This document shows, piece by piece, positions 8,529-17,414 of a stretch of 64,000 nucleotides of DNA. The first letter of the stretch is position 1. Each line of letters opens with the position of its first letter. Source of the stretch: Lentisalinibacter salinarum (GTDB lineage Bacteria > Pseudomonadota > Gammaproteobacteria > Steroidobacterales > Woeseiaceae). The stretch lies in contig NZ_JAPDRH010000002.1 of the NCBI RefSeq assembly GCF_040706555.1, positions 744,001 through 808,000 of the forward strand, read 5' to 3'. The translations under genes were made by a program, and so were the position numbers. Below the pieces are notes generated by a model. It saw only the letters and a program-made list of their open reading frames with translations. It was not told the DNA's origin and searched no databases.

Positions 8529-9824
8529 TCAGCCGCGGGGCGCGATTCGCGGCAGAATGCTCTCGAGTGTGTTCAGCAGCACGTCGAGTTCCTTGATGCC
8601 GTTGTAGTGCACCGGCCCCACCCGGATGACGCCGCCCGCCTCCATCAGGCCCAGCGTCCGCACCACTTCCAGCGCGTAATTGTGACCGTTCCAGACGAAG
8701 ATGCGGCGCTGCCCGAGCTCTCTGGCGATCATCGCCGGCGCCACGCTCTCGACGGTGAATGCCACCGTCGGCAGTCGCCGCGAATACGCGTCCGGAGCCG
8801 TGATGCCGTGCACCCTGACGCCGGGCAGCGCCTGCAGCCCGTCGATGAGGTGGCGCGAGAGGGTCTCCTCGTACTCGAGCAGCCAGGCGAGTGCGGAGTG
8901 GACGTGCAGGGCGCGGCCGCACATGCCGGGGAAGCGCCCGGCATAGTCCGCGGCCCAGGCCTCGCCCAGCGACGCGAAGTAGTCCACCGCGGCGGCCGTC
9001 CCGGCCATGCCCTCGTGGCTCTGGGTGCCCGTCTCGAAACAGCCCGGGATTCTGTTCGGCGCCGGCCGCACTTTGTAGGGCTCCAGCGATTCCAGTATCT
9101 CGCCGCGCCCCCAGAGGATGCCCTGGTGAGGGCCGAAGAACTTGTACGCGGAGCAGGTCAGGAAATCACAGCCGAGCGCCTGCACGTCGGTGGGCACATG
9201 GGGCGCGGACTGCACCGCGTCCACGAAGGTCCATGCACCGGCCTCGCGCGCCTTCGCGGCAATGGCGGTGACATCGTTCACCGTGCCCAGCAGATTGCTG
9301 GCGCCCGCCACACAGACCAGCCGGGTGCGCTCGCCCAGCAGGCGATCCAATTCGACCAGGTCGAACTCGAAAGTCTCCGTGTCGAACGGCAGCCACTTCA
9401 CCTCCAGGCCGTGGTCCCGCGCCATCATTACCCAGGGCCAGATATTGGCGTCGTGGTCCATCTGCGTGACGATCACCTCGTCCCCCGGCGATAACGCGGC
9501 GCCGATGGAGCGCGAGAGATGGAAGGTCAGCGTCGTCATGTTCTGCCCGAACACGATCTCGTCGGCCGAAGGCGCGTTCAGGAAATCCGCCATGGCCTGA
9601 TGGGCGTCGGCGACGATCTCGTCGGCCAGCCGGGAGGTCTCGAAGGGCCCGCCCAGGTTGGCGTTGGCCTCCAGCAGGCAGCGGCTCATCCGGTCGACTA
9701 CCGTGGCGGGAACCTGCGTGCCGGCCGGATTGTCCAGATAGATGCGCCCGCCGATGTCCCCGTCCAGGGCCAGGGCGGGGAAGCGCTCGCGGATTCTCTC
9801 GAGGGGATAGTCCTGTACGGGCAT
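8529..9824 (-). CDS. Class V aminotransferase, cysteine-desulfurase-like
   Basis: 431 aa, with GGGAGG upstream of the ATG. It is a fold-type I PLP enzyme: IYLDNPAGTQVP at the N terminus, the PLP aspartate/Gln in TFVDAVQSAPH, and the lysine in TCSAYKFFGPHQG. The pattern (DHDANIWPWVMMARDHGLEVKWLP, ETGTQSHEGMAG) fits the VC1184-like subfamily of cysteine-desulfurase-like proteins, whose substrate is unproven. It lacks neighbours for Fe-S assembly (no iscU, sufE or sufBCD), so a housekeeping IscS role is unlikely. It converges on the small cytochrome gene. Confidence 0.82.
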   Translation of the reverse strand: MPVQDYPLERIRERFPALALDGDIGGRIYLDNPAGTQVPATVVDRMSRCLLEANANLGGPFETSRLADEIVADAHQAMADFLNAPSADEIVFGQNMTTLTFHLSRSIGAALSPGDEVIVTQMDHDANIWPWVMMARDHGLEVKWLPFDTETFEFDLVELDRLLGERTRLVCVAGASNLLGTVNDVTAIAAKAREAGAWTFVDAVQSAPHVPTDVQALGCDFLTCSAYKFFGPHQGILWGRGEILESLEPYKVRPAPNRIPGCFETGTQSHEGMAGTAAAVDYFASLGEAWAADYAGRFPGMCGRALHVHSALAWLLEYEETLSRHLIDGLQALPGVRVHGITAPDAYSRRLPTVAFTVESVAPAMIARELGQRRIFVWNGHNYALEVVRTLGLMEAGGVIRVGPVHYNGIKELDVLLNTLESILPRIAPRG

Positions 9825-10029
9825 GGGGCCTCCCGGGGTGACGAGGGGCGCATGATGAAGGGCCGGGCCCGCCGCGGCAAGCCGGCGCCTTCGGCTAATG
9901 CCTATGCAGGCGGCCGCGGCGTTCGGGTACGGTTAGCCTCGGGCCGGGGAGCGAGCCTCTTACCATAATCGTTGTGGTTCAATGACATGTGGCCGCCGCG
10001 CGGCGGCAACGGGATTCAGGAATATCGGC

Positions 10030-11412
10030 ATGCAGCCAATCAAGTTCGACGAGGCGCTGATCAGGCGCTACGGAGGCCGCGGGCCCCGCTACACCTCCTA
10101 CCCCACGGCGGTGCAGTTCCACGAGTTCGACGAGGCGCAGTACAAGCGCCAGTGCGTCCTCAGCAACGAGCGCAACGACGGGCCGTTGTCACTGTACCTG
10201 CACATCCCCTACTGCCACACGCTCTGCTACTACTGCGGCTGCAACAAGGTGGTGACGCGTAACCGGGACCGGGCCGCGGAGTACCTGGGCCACCTGTTCC
10301 GCGAGGTGGAACTCCAGTCCGCCCTGTTCGACGACGACCGGGTGGTGGAACAGCTTCATCTCGGCGGCGGCACGCCCACCTATCTCAGCGAGGAGCAGCT
10401 CTCCTCGGTCATGTCCAAACTCGGCGAGCACTTCCGGCTGCGTGGCGACGGCCGGCAGGAATTCTCCATCGAGATCGACCCGCGCAGCATCCGCCCCGGC
10501 ATGGTGGCGGCGCTGGCCGGCATGGGCTTCAACCGGCTCAGCATGGGCGTGCAGGATTTCGACCCGGAGGTGCAGAAGGCGGTCAATCGCATTCAGCCGC
10601 CGGAGGAGACCCTGCCGCTCATCCAGCAGGCGCGGGACGCCGGCTTCCGCTCCGTCTCCATCGACCTGATCTACGGCCTGCCCATGCAGACGCCGGAGCG
10701 CTTCGACCGCACGCTGGACACCGTGCTGGAGGCCCGGCCCGACCGCATCTCGGTCTACAGCTACGCCCACCTGCCGCAGATGTTCCGAGCCCAGCGGCTG
10801 ATCCGCCAGGAGGACCTGCCCAGCGACGACGTGAAGCTGGCCCTGCTCGGCCACACCATCCAGCGGCTCTGCGCGGAGGGCTACGAGTACATCGGCATGG
10901 ACCACTTCGCCCGCAAGGACGACGAGCTCGCCATCGCGCGCGAGAACGGCACCATGCAGCGGAATTTCCAGGGCTATTCCACGCACGCGGACACCGAGCT
11001 CATCGCCCTCGGCGCGAGCTCCATCGGCCGCATCGCCGACTGCTACAGCCAGCACACCCGGCACGACCACGATTACGGCCGGCGCATCGAGGAAGGACAC
11101 CTGCCCGTCGAGCGCGGCCTCATCATGAGCGACGAGGACAAGCTCCGCGGCAAGGTGATCCAGTCCATCATGTGCCGTGACCGGCTGATCTTCAGCGAGA
11201 TCGAGGAGCGATTCGACATCGACTTCCGCAGCCGCTTCGCGGACGAACTGGCGGACCTCGCGCCGCTCGAGGAAGACGGCCTGGTGGAGGTGGACGACGC
11301 CTCCATCCGCGTGACGCCCACGGGCCGGCTGCTCCTGCGCGCCATCGCGATGGTGTTCGACGGCTACCTGCGGGCGCAGGCGGAGCCGCAGCGCTACTCC
11401 AAGATCATCTAG
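10030..11412 (+). CDS. hemN: Oxygen-independent coproporphyrinogen III oxidase
   Basis: 460 aa, close to E. coli HemN. It decarboxylates coproporphyrinogen III to protoporphyrinogen IX during anaerobic haem synthesis. The N-terminal GGRGPRYTSYPTAVQF is diagnostic for true HemN. The radical SAM motif is C62-x3-C66-x2-C69 in PYCHTLCYYCGCN, the extra cysteine C71 being the usual HemN CxC ending. The C-terminal HemN domain (RGLIMSDEDKLRGKVIQSIMC) is present. The start is MQPIKFDEAL with AGGAAT upstream; an in-frame ATG 48 bases earlier lacks family similarity. Oxygen lability of the product implies microaerobic or anaerobic growth. Confidence 0.95.
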   Translation: MQPIKFDEALIRRYGGRGPRYTSYPTAVQFHEFDEAQYKRQCVLSNERNDGPLSLYLHIPYCHTLCYYCGCNKVVTRNRDRAAEYLGHLFREVELQSALFDDDRVVEQLHLGGGTPTYLSEEQLSSVMSKLGEHFRLRGDGRQEFSIEIDPRSIRPGMVAALAGMGFNRLSMGVQDFDPEVQKAVNRIQPPEETLPLIQQARDAGFRSVSIDLIYGLPMQTPERFDRTLDTVLEARPDRISVYSYAHLPQMFRAQRLIRQEDLPSDDVKLALLGHTIQRLCAEGYEYIGMDHFARKDDELAIARENGTMQRNFQGYSTHADTELIALGASSIGRIADCYSQHTRHDHDYGRRIEEGHLPVERGLIMSDEDKLRGKVIQSIMCRDRLIFSEIEERFDIDFRSRFADELADLAPLEEDGLVEVDDASIRVTPTGRLLLRAIAMVFDGYLRAQAEPQRYSKII

Positions 11413-11460
11413 ACGGCTTCACCCGGAGCGGATCATCCGAGCGGCTTCGCCGCCGCGTCT

Positions 11461-11838
11461 CTAACGCCGACGTATGACCATCACCTCGTAGCGTCCGCTC
11501 GGCCCGATGTACCAGGACGTGAGCGTGCTCGTGAGGCTCACCACCAGGGAGCCGAACAGGGCCGCCCAGAAACCCGACACCGCGAAATTCGCCAGCAGCC
11601 AGGCGACCAGGCCGAACATCATCGCGTTCACCACGAACAGGAACAACCCGAGCGTGACGAGGGTGAGGGGCAGCGTCGCGACGATGGCGATGGGCCGCAC
11701 CAGCGCGTTCACCACGCCCAGCAGGATGGCGGCGAGGATGAACGTCCCCACGCCGCTGATGTGCACGCCCGGGACGATGGCGGCGGCCAGCCAGAGGCCG
11801 AACACGTTTATCAGGAGTCGGACCAGCAATCCGGGCAT
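11461..11838 (-). CDS. Phage-holin-family (YvlD-type) small membrane protein
   Basis: 125 aa with four hydrophobic helices: LLVRLLINVFGLWLAAAIVPG, TFILAAILLGVVNALVRP, LPLTLVTLGLFLFVVNAMMF and VSGFWAALFGSLVVSLTSTL. This is the standard YvlD/DUF360 layout. The name phage holin is a family label; these are chromosomal membrane proteins, and no other phage gene is near. It is preceded by GGAGGAGAG and follows the cytochrome lipoprotein gene by 20 bases on the same strand, so it is probably co-transcribed. Function unknown. Confidence 0.85.
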   Translation of the reverse strand: MPGLLVRLLINVFGLWLAAAIVPGVHISGVGTFILAAILLGVVNALVRPIAIVATLPLTLVTLGLFLFVVNAMMFGLVAWLLANFAVSGFWAALFGSLVVSLTSTLTSWYIGPSGRYEVMVIRRR

Positions 11839-11858
11839 CGCTCTCTCCTCCGTCAGGC

Positions 11859-12344
11859 TCAGTAGATCGGCGCGTACTGGTACTCGGGGTACTCGTAGCG
11901 CGGCACGACGACGTCGTAATGGGGCTGGAGGAACGCGACCAGGTTGATGAGCTGGCGCACGGTCATACGGTCGTTGAAGCCGGGCATCAGCGATTTGCCA
12001 TCCTCGGAGACCTCTTCCTCCGGGTACCAGCGGACCAGTTTGTGAGACGGATTGATGATGGAGGTCACCAGCTCGCCGTAGGTCTTCACCCGGGTCACCT
12101 CGCCGCCGAGCGTCACCTCCACCGGGCCCTTCGCCGCCGGCGGCGGCAGCTCGTAATTGCTGATGACGTGGCAGGAATTGCACTGCAGTGCCAGGAATGC
12201 CGCCCGCCCGGCCTCCGGGTCTCCGTCCGGCAGGCGGAATCCGGCGGCGGACTTCGGGCCGGCCTCGCAGCCGGCCAGCAGTGCCATGCTCAGCGTCGCA
12301 GCCATTACCATTGCCACGTTGGACCGGCGCATCGTTTTCCTCAT
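11859..12344 (-). CDS. Lipoprotein mono-haem c-type cytochrome
   Basis: 161 aa from MRKTMRRSN, with GGAGGAAG upstream. A signal peptide ending ALLAGC gives a lipobox. One haem-binding site, CNSCH, lies in GRAAFLALQCNSCHVISNY, and the distal Met ligand is probably in SLMPGFNDRMTV. The pattern GDPEAGRAAF...CxSCH...MPGF is the usual class I cytochrome c design. The tail is rich in Tyr and Pro (RYEYPEYQYAPIY). Likely periplasmic electron transfer. First gene of a two-gene unit with the YvlD-type protein. Confidence 0.82.
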   Translation of the reverse strand: MRKTMRRSNVAMVMAATLSMALLAGCEAGPKSAAGFRLPDGDPEAGRAAFLALQCNSCHVISNYELPPPAAKGPVEVTLGGEVTRVKTYGELVTSIINPSHKLVRWYPEEEVSEDGKSLMPGFNDRMTVRQLINLVAFLQPHYDVVVPRYEYPEYQYAPIY

Positions 12345-12511
12345 CCCGGGCTTCCTCCCCGCAACGACAGGCCGCGGATACTCGAGCGGCGCGGCCACAA
12401 CTCTACAGCTTCACTCTAGGCGATCCGGGCATACCCGGCCAGTAGTGACATGTGCCTAGCATTTCCGATTGCGCAATACTGTCGGCCTACCGCCGCCGCG
12501 GAGACCGATCG

Positions 12512-13378
12512 ATGAAGACCGTACCACTGACCTTCGTTTTCCTGGCCGCCCTGGCTACCGTGGCCGCCCCGCCGCTCGACGCCGGGGAACGGGAAATCCG
12601 CCTGCAGGCCGTCGACCGCGCCCATTACCACCGGCTGGCGCCGGACGAGCCAGAGGGCGTCTACCACATCCACGTGCGCCTGCCCGAGAGCCACGAACCG
12701 GGAGCCGACCGACGCTATCCGGTGGTCTATGTGCTCGACGGCGGCAACCTGTTCCCGCTCCTGGCCGGATACTACCGCTACCTGGAACTGGGCGAGGAAG
12801 TCCCCGAACTCATACTGGTGGGTATCTCCTACGGGACCGACTACTTCCGCGAAGGCAACCAGCGCAGCCGCGACTACACCGCGGAGGCGCCGGAACCCGA
12901 GTTCTGGGGCGGCGCCGGCGCCTTCCTCCGTTTTCTCCGCGACGAGCTGATCCCGATGGTCGAGGCCCGCTATCCCGCCGACCCGCAACGCCGGGTGATC
13001 CTCGGGCAGTCGCTCGGCGGACAGTTCGTCCTCTACACCGCGCTGCAGCCCGACGGCCCGTTCTGGGGGCACATCGCCGTCAATCCGGCGCTGCACCGCA
13101 ACCTGCCGCTCTTCCTGGCGGCGCCCGATGAAACCCCGGCCGGCGAGCGGCAGCGCCTGTACGTGGCCTCGGGCGCCGACGACCTGCCCCGTTTTCGCGG
13201 CCCCGCGCTGTCCTGGATCGGCCACTGGACAGCGCAGGACGAGACGCCCTGGGATCTGGAGGCCGAGATCCTGCCCGGCGAGAGTCATTTTTCCGCTGGG
13301 CCGAGCGCCTTCAGACGCGGGATCCGCTGGCTGTTCGAGTCGGACGAGGCCGTCATCGGCCCCGCACCGGCTCAGTGA
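12512..13378 (+). CDS. Exported esterase, alpha/beta hydrolase (esterase D/Fes-like)
   Basis: 288 aa with a signal peptide (MKTVPLTFVFLAALATVAAPPLDA). The start was chosen by this peptide and a GGAG eight bases upstream. The fold matches the putative esterase family that includes IroE-like and Fes-like hydrolases: YPVVYVLDGG, the oxyanion region LVGISYGTDYFREGNQRSRDYT, the nucleophile elbow GQSLGGQF and a C-terminal His in GESHFSAGPSAF. Relatives hydrolyse siderophore or other esters in the periplasm. No siderophore genes are adjacent, so the substrate is open. Confidence 0.8.
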   Translation: MKTVPLTFVFLAALATVAAPPLDAGEREIRLQAVDRAHYHRLAPDEPEGVYHIHVRLPESHEPGADRRYPVVYVLDGGNLFPLLAGYYRYLELGEEVPELILVGISYGTDYFREGNQRSRDYTAEAPEPEFWGGAGAFLRFLRDELIPMVEARYPADPQRRVILGQSLGGQFVLYTALQPDGPFWGHIAVNPALHRNLPLFLAAPDETPAGERQRLYVASGADDLPRFRGPALSWIGHWTAQDETPWDLEAEILPGESHFSAGPSAFRRGIRWLFESDEAVIGPAPAQ

Positions 13379-13457
13379 GCGCAATCCCAGCTCCCTGACA
13401 GCCGTCCAATTTCCTGCCGGTCCGGCGGCGATCTCGTCGGCGAGTGTGTTTTTTTGC

Positions 13458-13492
13458 TTGACCTGATCCAATATTGGGGTATATTTCCCCAA
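13458..13492 (+). promoter_or_regulatory. Promoter with an overlapping palindromic operator candidate
   Basis: TTGACC (13458-13463) and TATATT (13480-13485), 16 bp apart, make a good sigma-70 promoter 55 bp upstream of the DUF5666 gene. A perfect inverted repeat TTGGGG-N7-CCCCAA (13474-13492) straddles the -10 box, a position where a bound repressor would block polymerase. Confidence 0.6.
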
Positions 13493-13540
13493 CTGTAGCT
13501 CACTAAAGCCTCTTTCAGCACACAGGATCAGGAGACGAAC

Positions 13541-15424
13541 ATGAACATTTCACGACCCAAACTCAGAATCGGAGCCGCCGTGGCAGCCGCACTCGGCCTG
13601 GCCGCCTGCGGCGGCGGTGGCGGCGGCGGCACCGCCACCCCGCCGCCGACAGCGACCAACCCGCCGCCGGTGACCTCGGCCAAGGTGAGTGCCTCCGGCG
13701 TGATCACCGGCTTCGGCAGCGTCTATGTGAATGGCGTGCGCTACGACACCTCGACGGCGGAGATCGAGTTCGAGGACGAAGGCCGCAAGACCGAGGACGC
13801 CCTGCGTCTCGGCATGAAGGTGAAGATCGAGGGCGAGCGAGACGGCGATGACCGCCGTGCCGACCGGATCCGTTACGACGACGATCTGGAAGGTCCGGTG
13901 AGCGCCATCCGGCCGGACGCGTCGAACCCGGGCCTCGGCGCGTTCACCGTGGCCGGGCAGCAGGTCACCGTGGACGACAACACGGTCTTCGACGACAGCA
14001 TCGGTGACAAAAACGGCGACGGCAGCATCGACCTGCTCGACCTGGATCCCGCCGGCGGCACCATCGCCGTCGAGGTGAGCGGGTTCCAGACCGACGCCGG
14101 CATCCTCGCCACCCGCGTGGAGCGGGACGACGACCAGGCCGGGGGCGACGACGATGTCGAGGTGAAGGGCTACGTCACCGACCTCGACGCGGCGGCAGGT
14201 ACCTTCCGCATCCGTGACCTGACCGTGGCGTGGACCGCGGACGACCTGGATAGCGAGGACTTCCCGGACGGTACGCTTACCGAAGACGTCTTTGTGGAGG
14301 TGGAAGGAACGCTGCTCGCCGACGGCACACTCGAGGCGGACAGCATCGAGCGCGAGGACGACTTCGGCCGCGGCGACGACGACGAGGGCGAATTCGAGAT
14401 CGAGGGCATCCTGCAGGCGGTGGATACCGCTTCCAGCCCGAACACGATCACCATAGACGGCAATACCATCCCCGTGGACGACGCCGGCCGGCTGGCCGGT
14501 CACGTCGGCGAGCGCGTGGAGGTGGAAGGCACCTTCGACGCGAACGGCGTACTGATACTGGACGACGGTGACGACGGCGTGAAGTTCGAGCGCGAGAATT
14601 CCGTGCGAACCGAGGACCGGGTAGAGACGGTCGGCACGGGGAGCTTCTTCACCCGCCTGGGTCTCGAGATCACGCCCACGCGCGCAAACCGCATCGAGGA
14701 TGACGGCGCCGACGACGGCGACCGTCTCACCCCCGAGGCGTTCCTTGCGCGGGTATCGGCAGGCGACTACGTCGAGGCGCGCGGCTACCCCGAGAGCGAC
14801 GGCACCGTGACCTGGATGCGCATCGAGCGCGACGGCGACGAGGACGATCAGGACTGCGAGCTGCGCGGCCCGGTGGCCGACGGCTCCGTCGACGATCCTT
14901 TCTTCGTCATCCAGGGCGTCACCATCGACACGGCGCAGATCACCAGCGCCGGCGGGTTCCGCGACGAGAACGACGTGGCCATCGGCCGTGACGAGTTCTT
15001 CGCCCGCCTCGCGGCCGGCGACGTGATCGAGGCCGACAGCATCGACAACGGCGGCTGCTCCGACGGCCTGCTCATTGCCGAGGAGGTCGAGTTCGAGCGC
15101 GACGACGGTGTCGCCGGTAACGACGACAACGGCGGCATGGGCGGCGGTGACGGCGCCGCGACCGACGAGGTGAGCGGCACGGTCAGCAACGTGGACGACG
15201 TCGAGAACACGTTCGTGGTCGCCGGTCGGACCGTCCGCGTCACGGCGGACACCCTGATCGACGCTTCCATCGTCGAGGCCGCACGGGGCGAGGAGCTCGG
15301 GGATGCCGATCTGCGCTTCGGCGACCTGCCCGAGTCGCTGTCCGAACTCCTGCCGGACGGACTCCAGGTCGCCGTGCGGGTGGATGCCGACGGCAATGCC
15401 ATCCTGATCGAGGACCAGGACTGA
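13541..15424 (+). CDS. Large acidic lipoprotein with DUF5666 repeats
   Basis: 627 aa. The lipoprotein signal is AAALGLAACGGGGGGG, followed by a Pro/Thr linker and then about six to seven repeated beta modules of the DUF5666 type (GVITGFGSVYVNGVRYDTS, GPVSAIRPDASNPGLGAFTVAGQQVTVDDNT and later copies). The protein is exceptionally rich in Asp and Glu, with runs such as GDDDEGEFEIEG, which could bind cations or suit a saline exterior. Probably anchored in the outer membrane and facing the periplasm or the outside. Function unknown. It has its own palindrome-bearing promoter and is followed by a strong hairpin. Confidence 0.82.
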   Translation: MNISRPKLRIGAAVAAALGLAACGGGGGGGTATPPPTATNPPPVTSAKVSASGVITGFGSVYVNGVRYDTSTAEIEFEDEGRKTEDALRLGMKVKIEGERDGDDRRADRIRYDDDLEGPVSAIRPDASNPGLGAFTVAGQQVTVDDNTVFDDSIGDKNGDGSIDLLDLDPAGGTIAVEVSGFQTDAGILATRVERDDDQAGGDDDVEVKGYVTDLDAAAGTFRIRDLTVAWTADDLDSEDFPDGTLTEDVFVEVEGTLLADGTLEADSIEREDDFGRGDDDEGEFEIEGILQAVDTASSPNTITIDGNTIPVDDAGRLAGHVGERVEVEGTFDANGVLILDDGDDGVKFERENSVRTEDRVETVGTGSFFTRLGLEITPTRANRIEDDGADDGDRLTPEAFLARVSAGDYVEARGYPESDGTVTWMRIERDGDEDDQDCELRGPVADGSVDDPFFVIQGVTIDTAQITSAGGFRDENDVAIGRDEFFARLAAGDVIEADSIDNGGCSDGLLIAEEVEFERDDGVAGNDDNGGMGGGDGAATDEVSGTVSNVDDVENTFVVAGRTVRVTADTLIDASIVEAARGEELGDADLRFGDLPESLSELLPDGLQVAVRVDADGNAILIEDQD

Positions 15425-15474
15425 GCCGCCGCGTTCGCTGCGGCGACAGGCCGCTGACGGAAAACCGCAATGGC

Positions 15475-15509
15475 GCCGGGCCCGGCAGGTTCCTCCTGCC
15501 GGGCCCGGC
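15475..15509 (+). terminator. Strong hairpin after the DUF5666 gene
   Basis: A 15-bp perfect stem (15475-15489 with 15495-15509) has a TTCCT loop, but the sequence after it (TTCCCG) is not a T tract. It may act as a weak terminator or an mRNA-stabilising hairpin. Confidence 0.5.
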
Positions 15510-15575
15510 TTCCCGACTGTCAACCGCGGGCCTCCGTGGTACAGAATGTCCGCACGCCGTCACGAGAACCCGGAC

Positions 15576-16403
15576 ATGGATACCGATCTGAAGAGCTCCG
15601 TCTATCGCGCCTGCCGCCTGCTGCTGCGGCCGGTGGCGAGCATCGCGCTGCGCTGCGGCATCACATGGCGGGAGTTCTCCGACCTCTCCAAGTCCGTCTT
15701 CGTGGACGTCGCCACCTCCGAATTCGGCATCCGTGGCCGCCCCACCAACGTGTCCCGCGTTGCCGTGATGACCGGTATCGACCGTAAGGAGGTCCGGCGC
15801 CAGCGGGATCTGCTCGCCGCCGAACCGGAGAGCGTCAGCCGCAAGACCAGCGACGCCAGCCGGGTGCTGTCCGGCTGGCACCAGGATCCGGCGTTTCTCG
15901 ACGATTCGGGCCAACCGCTCGAACTGCCCGAGGAGGGCCCCGCGCCGTCCTTCGACGCGCTGACCCGGCGCTACTCGGGCGACGTCCCGAGGCAGACCCT
16001 GCTGAAGGAACTGCTGGGTGGTGGCACCGTGGCGCGAACCCCTGACGGGAGAGTGCGCGCGCTGAGACGCTACCACGTCCCGGAACCCCTGGAGCCGGAG
16101 AGCATCCTGCGTGCCGGGGCCGTACTCAAAGAGCTCGGCGACGCACTGCGCCACAACCTGTACCGCAAGGCGGACGATACGCCCCGCTTCGAAGGCCGCG
16201 CCTCCAACGACCGGATGACGGCCGAGCAGGCTGCCCTGTTCCGGGAATTCATGCAGGTGCGCGGCCAGGCCTTCCTGGAGGAGGTCGACGACTGGCTGAG
16301 CCGGCACGAGCCGGAGACCCCGCCGCCGCCCGGCAAGGCCGTGCGTCTCGGCGTGGGCCTGTTTGCGATCGAATCTGAGGCCGGCAGAGAGCAGCCCCGC
16401 TGA
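15576..16403 (+). CDS. DUF6502 family protein
   Basis: 275 aa from MDTDLKSSVYRACRLL; an in-frame ATG 30 bases upstream cannot be excluded. The pattern LRPVASIALRCGITWREFSDLSKSVFVDVA followed by PTNVSRVAVMTGIDRKEVRRQRDLL fits DUF6502. The second block resembles a winged-helix/HTH, so a DNA-binding role is possible. No signal peptide or membrane segment is visible, so it should be cytoplasmic. It follows the DUF5666 gene on the same strand after a hairpin, and the two may be functionally linked; that is inference from position. Confidence 0.72.
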   Translation: MDTDLKSSVYRACRLLLRPVASIALRCGITWREFSDLSKSVFVDVATSEFGIRGRPTNVSRVAVMTGIDRKEVRRQRDLLAAEPESVSRKTSDASRVLSGWHQDPAFLDDSGQPLELPEEGPAPSFDALTRRYSGDVPRQTLLKELLGGGTVARTPDGRVRALRRYHVPEPLEPESILRAGAVLKELGDALRHNLYRKADDTPRFEGRASNDRMTAEQAALFREFMQVRGQAFLEEVDDWLSRHEPETPPPPGKAVRLGVGLFAIESEAGREQPR

Positions 16404-16489
16404 CGGCGCACTTTTTTCGCGGCCCGGGTGTAACCGTTTGCGCCGGCGAGCGCTATAACATGGCAGGTCACACCGATACGGAGCCCGCC

Positions 16490-17380
16490 ATGCGCTTTCC
16501 GAAACTGCACGTCATCCTCATGGTCGCCATCCTCGCCGCCCCGGGCCTCGCCGTGGCCGGGGTCACGCCCGGCGAACTGCCCGGCAACACCCGCTGGTAC
16601 CTGCATGCCGACCTCGTCCAGATGCGCGGCTCCGAGGTCGGGCGCCAGCTCTATGGCTGGCTGGACAAGGAGCTGTTCGCGGAACTGCGCAACGACCTCG
16701 GCATAGACCTGGGCGCCGAGACTGACCGGGTCACGGTGTTCAGCCAGGGCGACGACGACGCCGTGCTCGCCATCCGCGGGCGTTTCTCGGACCAGACCCG
16801 GGAGAAAGTGCTGGCACTGGCGAAGCGCGAGGCCAAGGTGGACGAGCACGAGGCCGACGGCAGCCGCTACTACCAGCTGGGCCAAATGGACGATGCGGAT
16901 TTCGACGGCTACTTCACGTTCGCCGTCGACGGACTGCTGCTGTTTACGTCCGAGGCCGCGACCATGGAGGAGCTGCTGGCCGACGGCGGCCGCGTACAGG
17001 AACGTGAGACGGCGGACGGCACGCTGTTCGTGCTCACCGCGGACCGGAACCTGATGGAGGGCGGGATCCGTCCCCAGGCCGGCACCGGTAACTCCTGGGA
17101 GTCCCGTATCCTCGAACACACCCGGGAGGCGGCATTTTTCGTCGCCGACCGCGACGGGCTCGCCGCCATCGAGGCGAAGATCGTGACCAGCGATCCGGGC
17201 ATGGCCATGGCCGTGGGCGGTATCGTGGGGGGTCTGATCGGATTGCAGGCCGTGGCCGCGGAGGAAGAGCCCGCGCTGGCTGAGCTGCTGAGCAAGACCA
17301 GGGTGACGGTGAACGAGGGTACGGTCGGCATCTCCGCCCTGGTGGAGCCGGAGCTGATGACGAGACTGCTCGCCCGTTGA
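16490..17380 (+). CDS. Exported protein of unknown function upstream of an ECF sigma factor
   Basis: 296 aa with a signal peptide (LHVILMVAILAAPGLAVA) and a GGAG eight bases ahead of MRFPKL. The mature part reads as alternating strands and helices (NTRWYLHADLVQMRGSEVGRQLYGWLD, ADRNLMEGG) with a hydrophobic Gly-rich segment, MAMAVGGIVGGLIGLQAVAA, near residue 245. No family is recognised with confidence. It lies 34 bases ahead of the sigma gene and ends near it, so the three genes probably form one unit. In such a unit an exported protein often modulates or is the output of the sigma system; that is inference. Confidence 0.6.
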   Translation: MRFPKLHVILMVAILAAPGLAVAGVTPGELPGNTRWYLHADLVQMRGSEVGRQLYGWLDKELFAELRNDLGIDLGAETDRVTVFSQGDDDAVLAIRGRFSDQTREKVLALAKREAKVDEHEADGSRYYQLGQMDDADFDGYFTFAVDGLLLFTSEAATMEELLADGGRVQERETADGTLFVLTADRNLMEGGIRPQAGTGNSWESRILEHTREAAFFVADRDGLAAIEAKIVTSDPGMAMAVGGIVGGLIGLQAVAAEEEPALAELLSKTRVTVNEGTVGISALVEPELMTRLLAR

Positions 17381-17414
17381 GGCGGGCTCCGGCGACCGGC
17401 GCGCCGGAGGACTC

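Noticed and set aside
9960..9990. FNR-type site upstream of hemN
   Set aside because: The best stretch (TTGTGGTTCAATGA) does not fit TTGAT-N4-ATCAA in either half.
11461..11838. Prophage, because of the holin family name
   Set aside because: YvlD-type proteins are chromosomal; no capsid, terminase, integrase or lysis gene is present.
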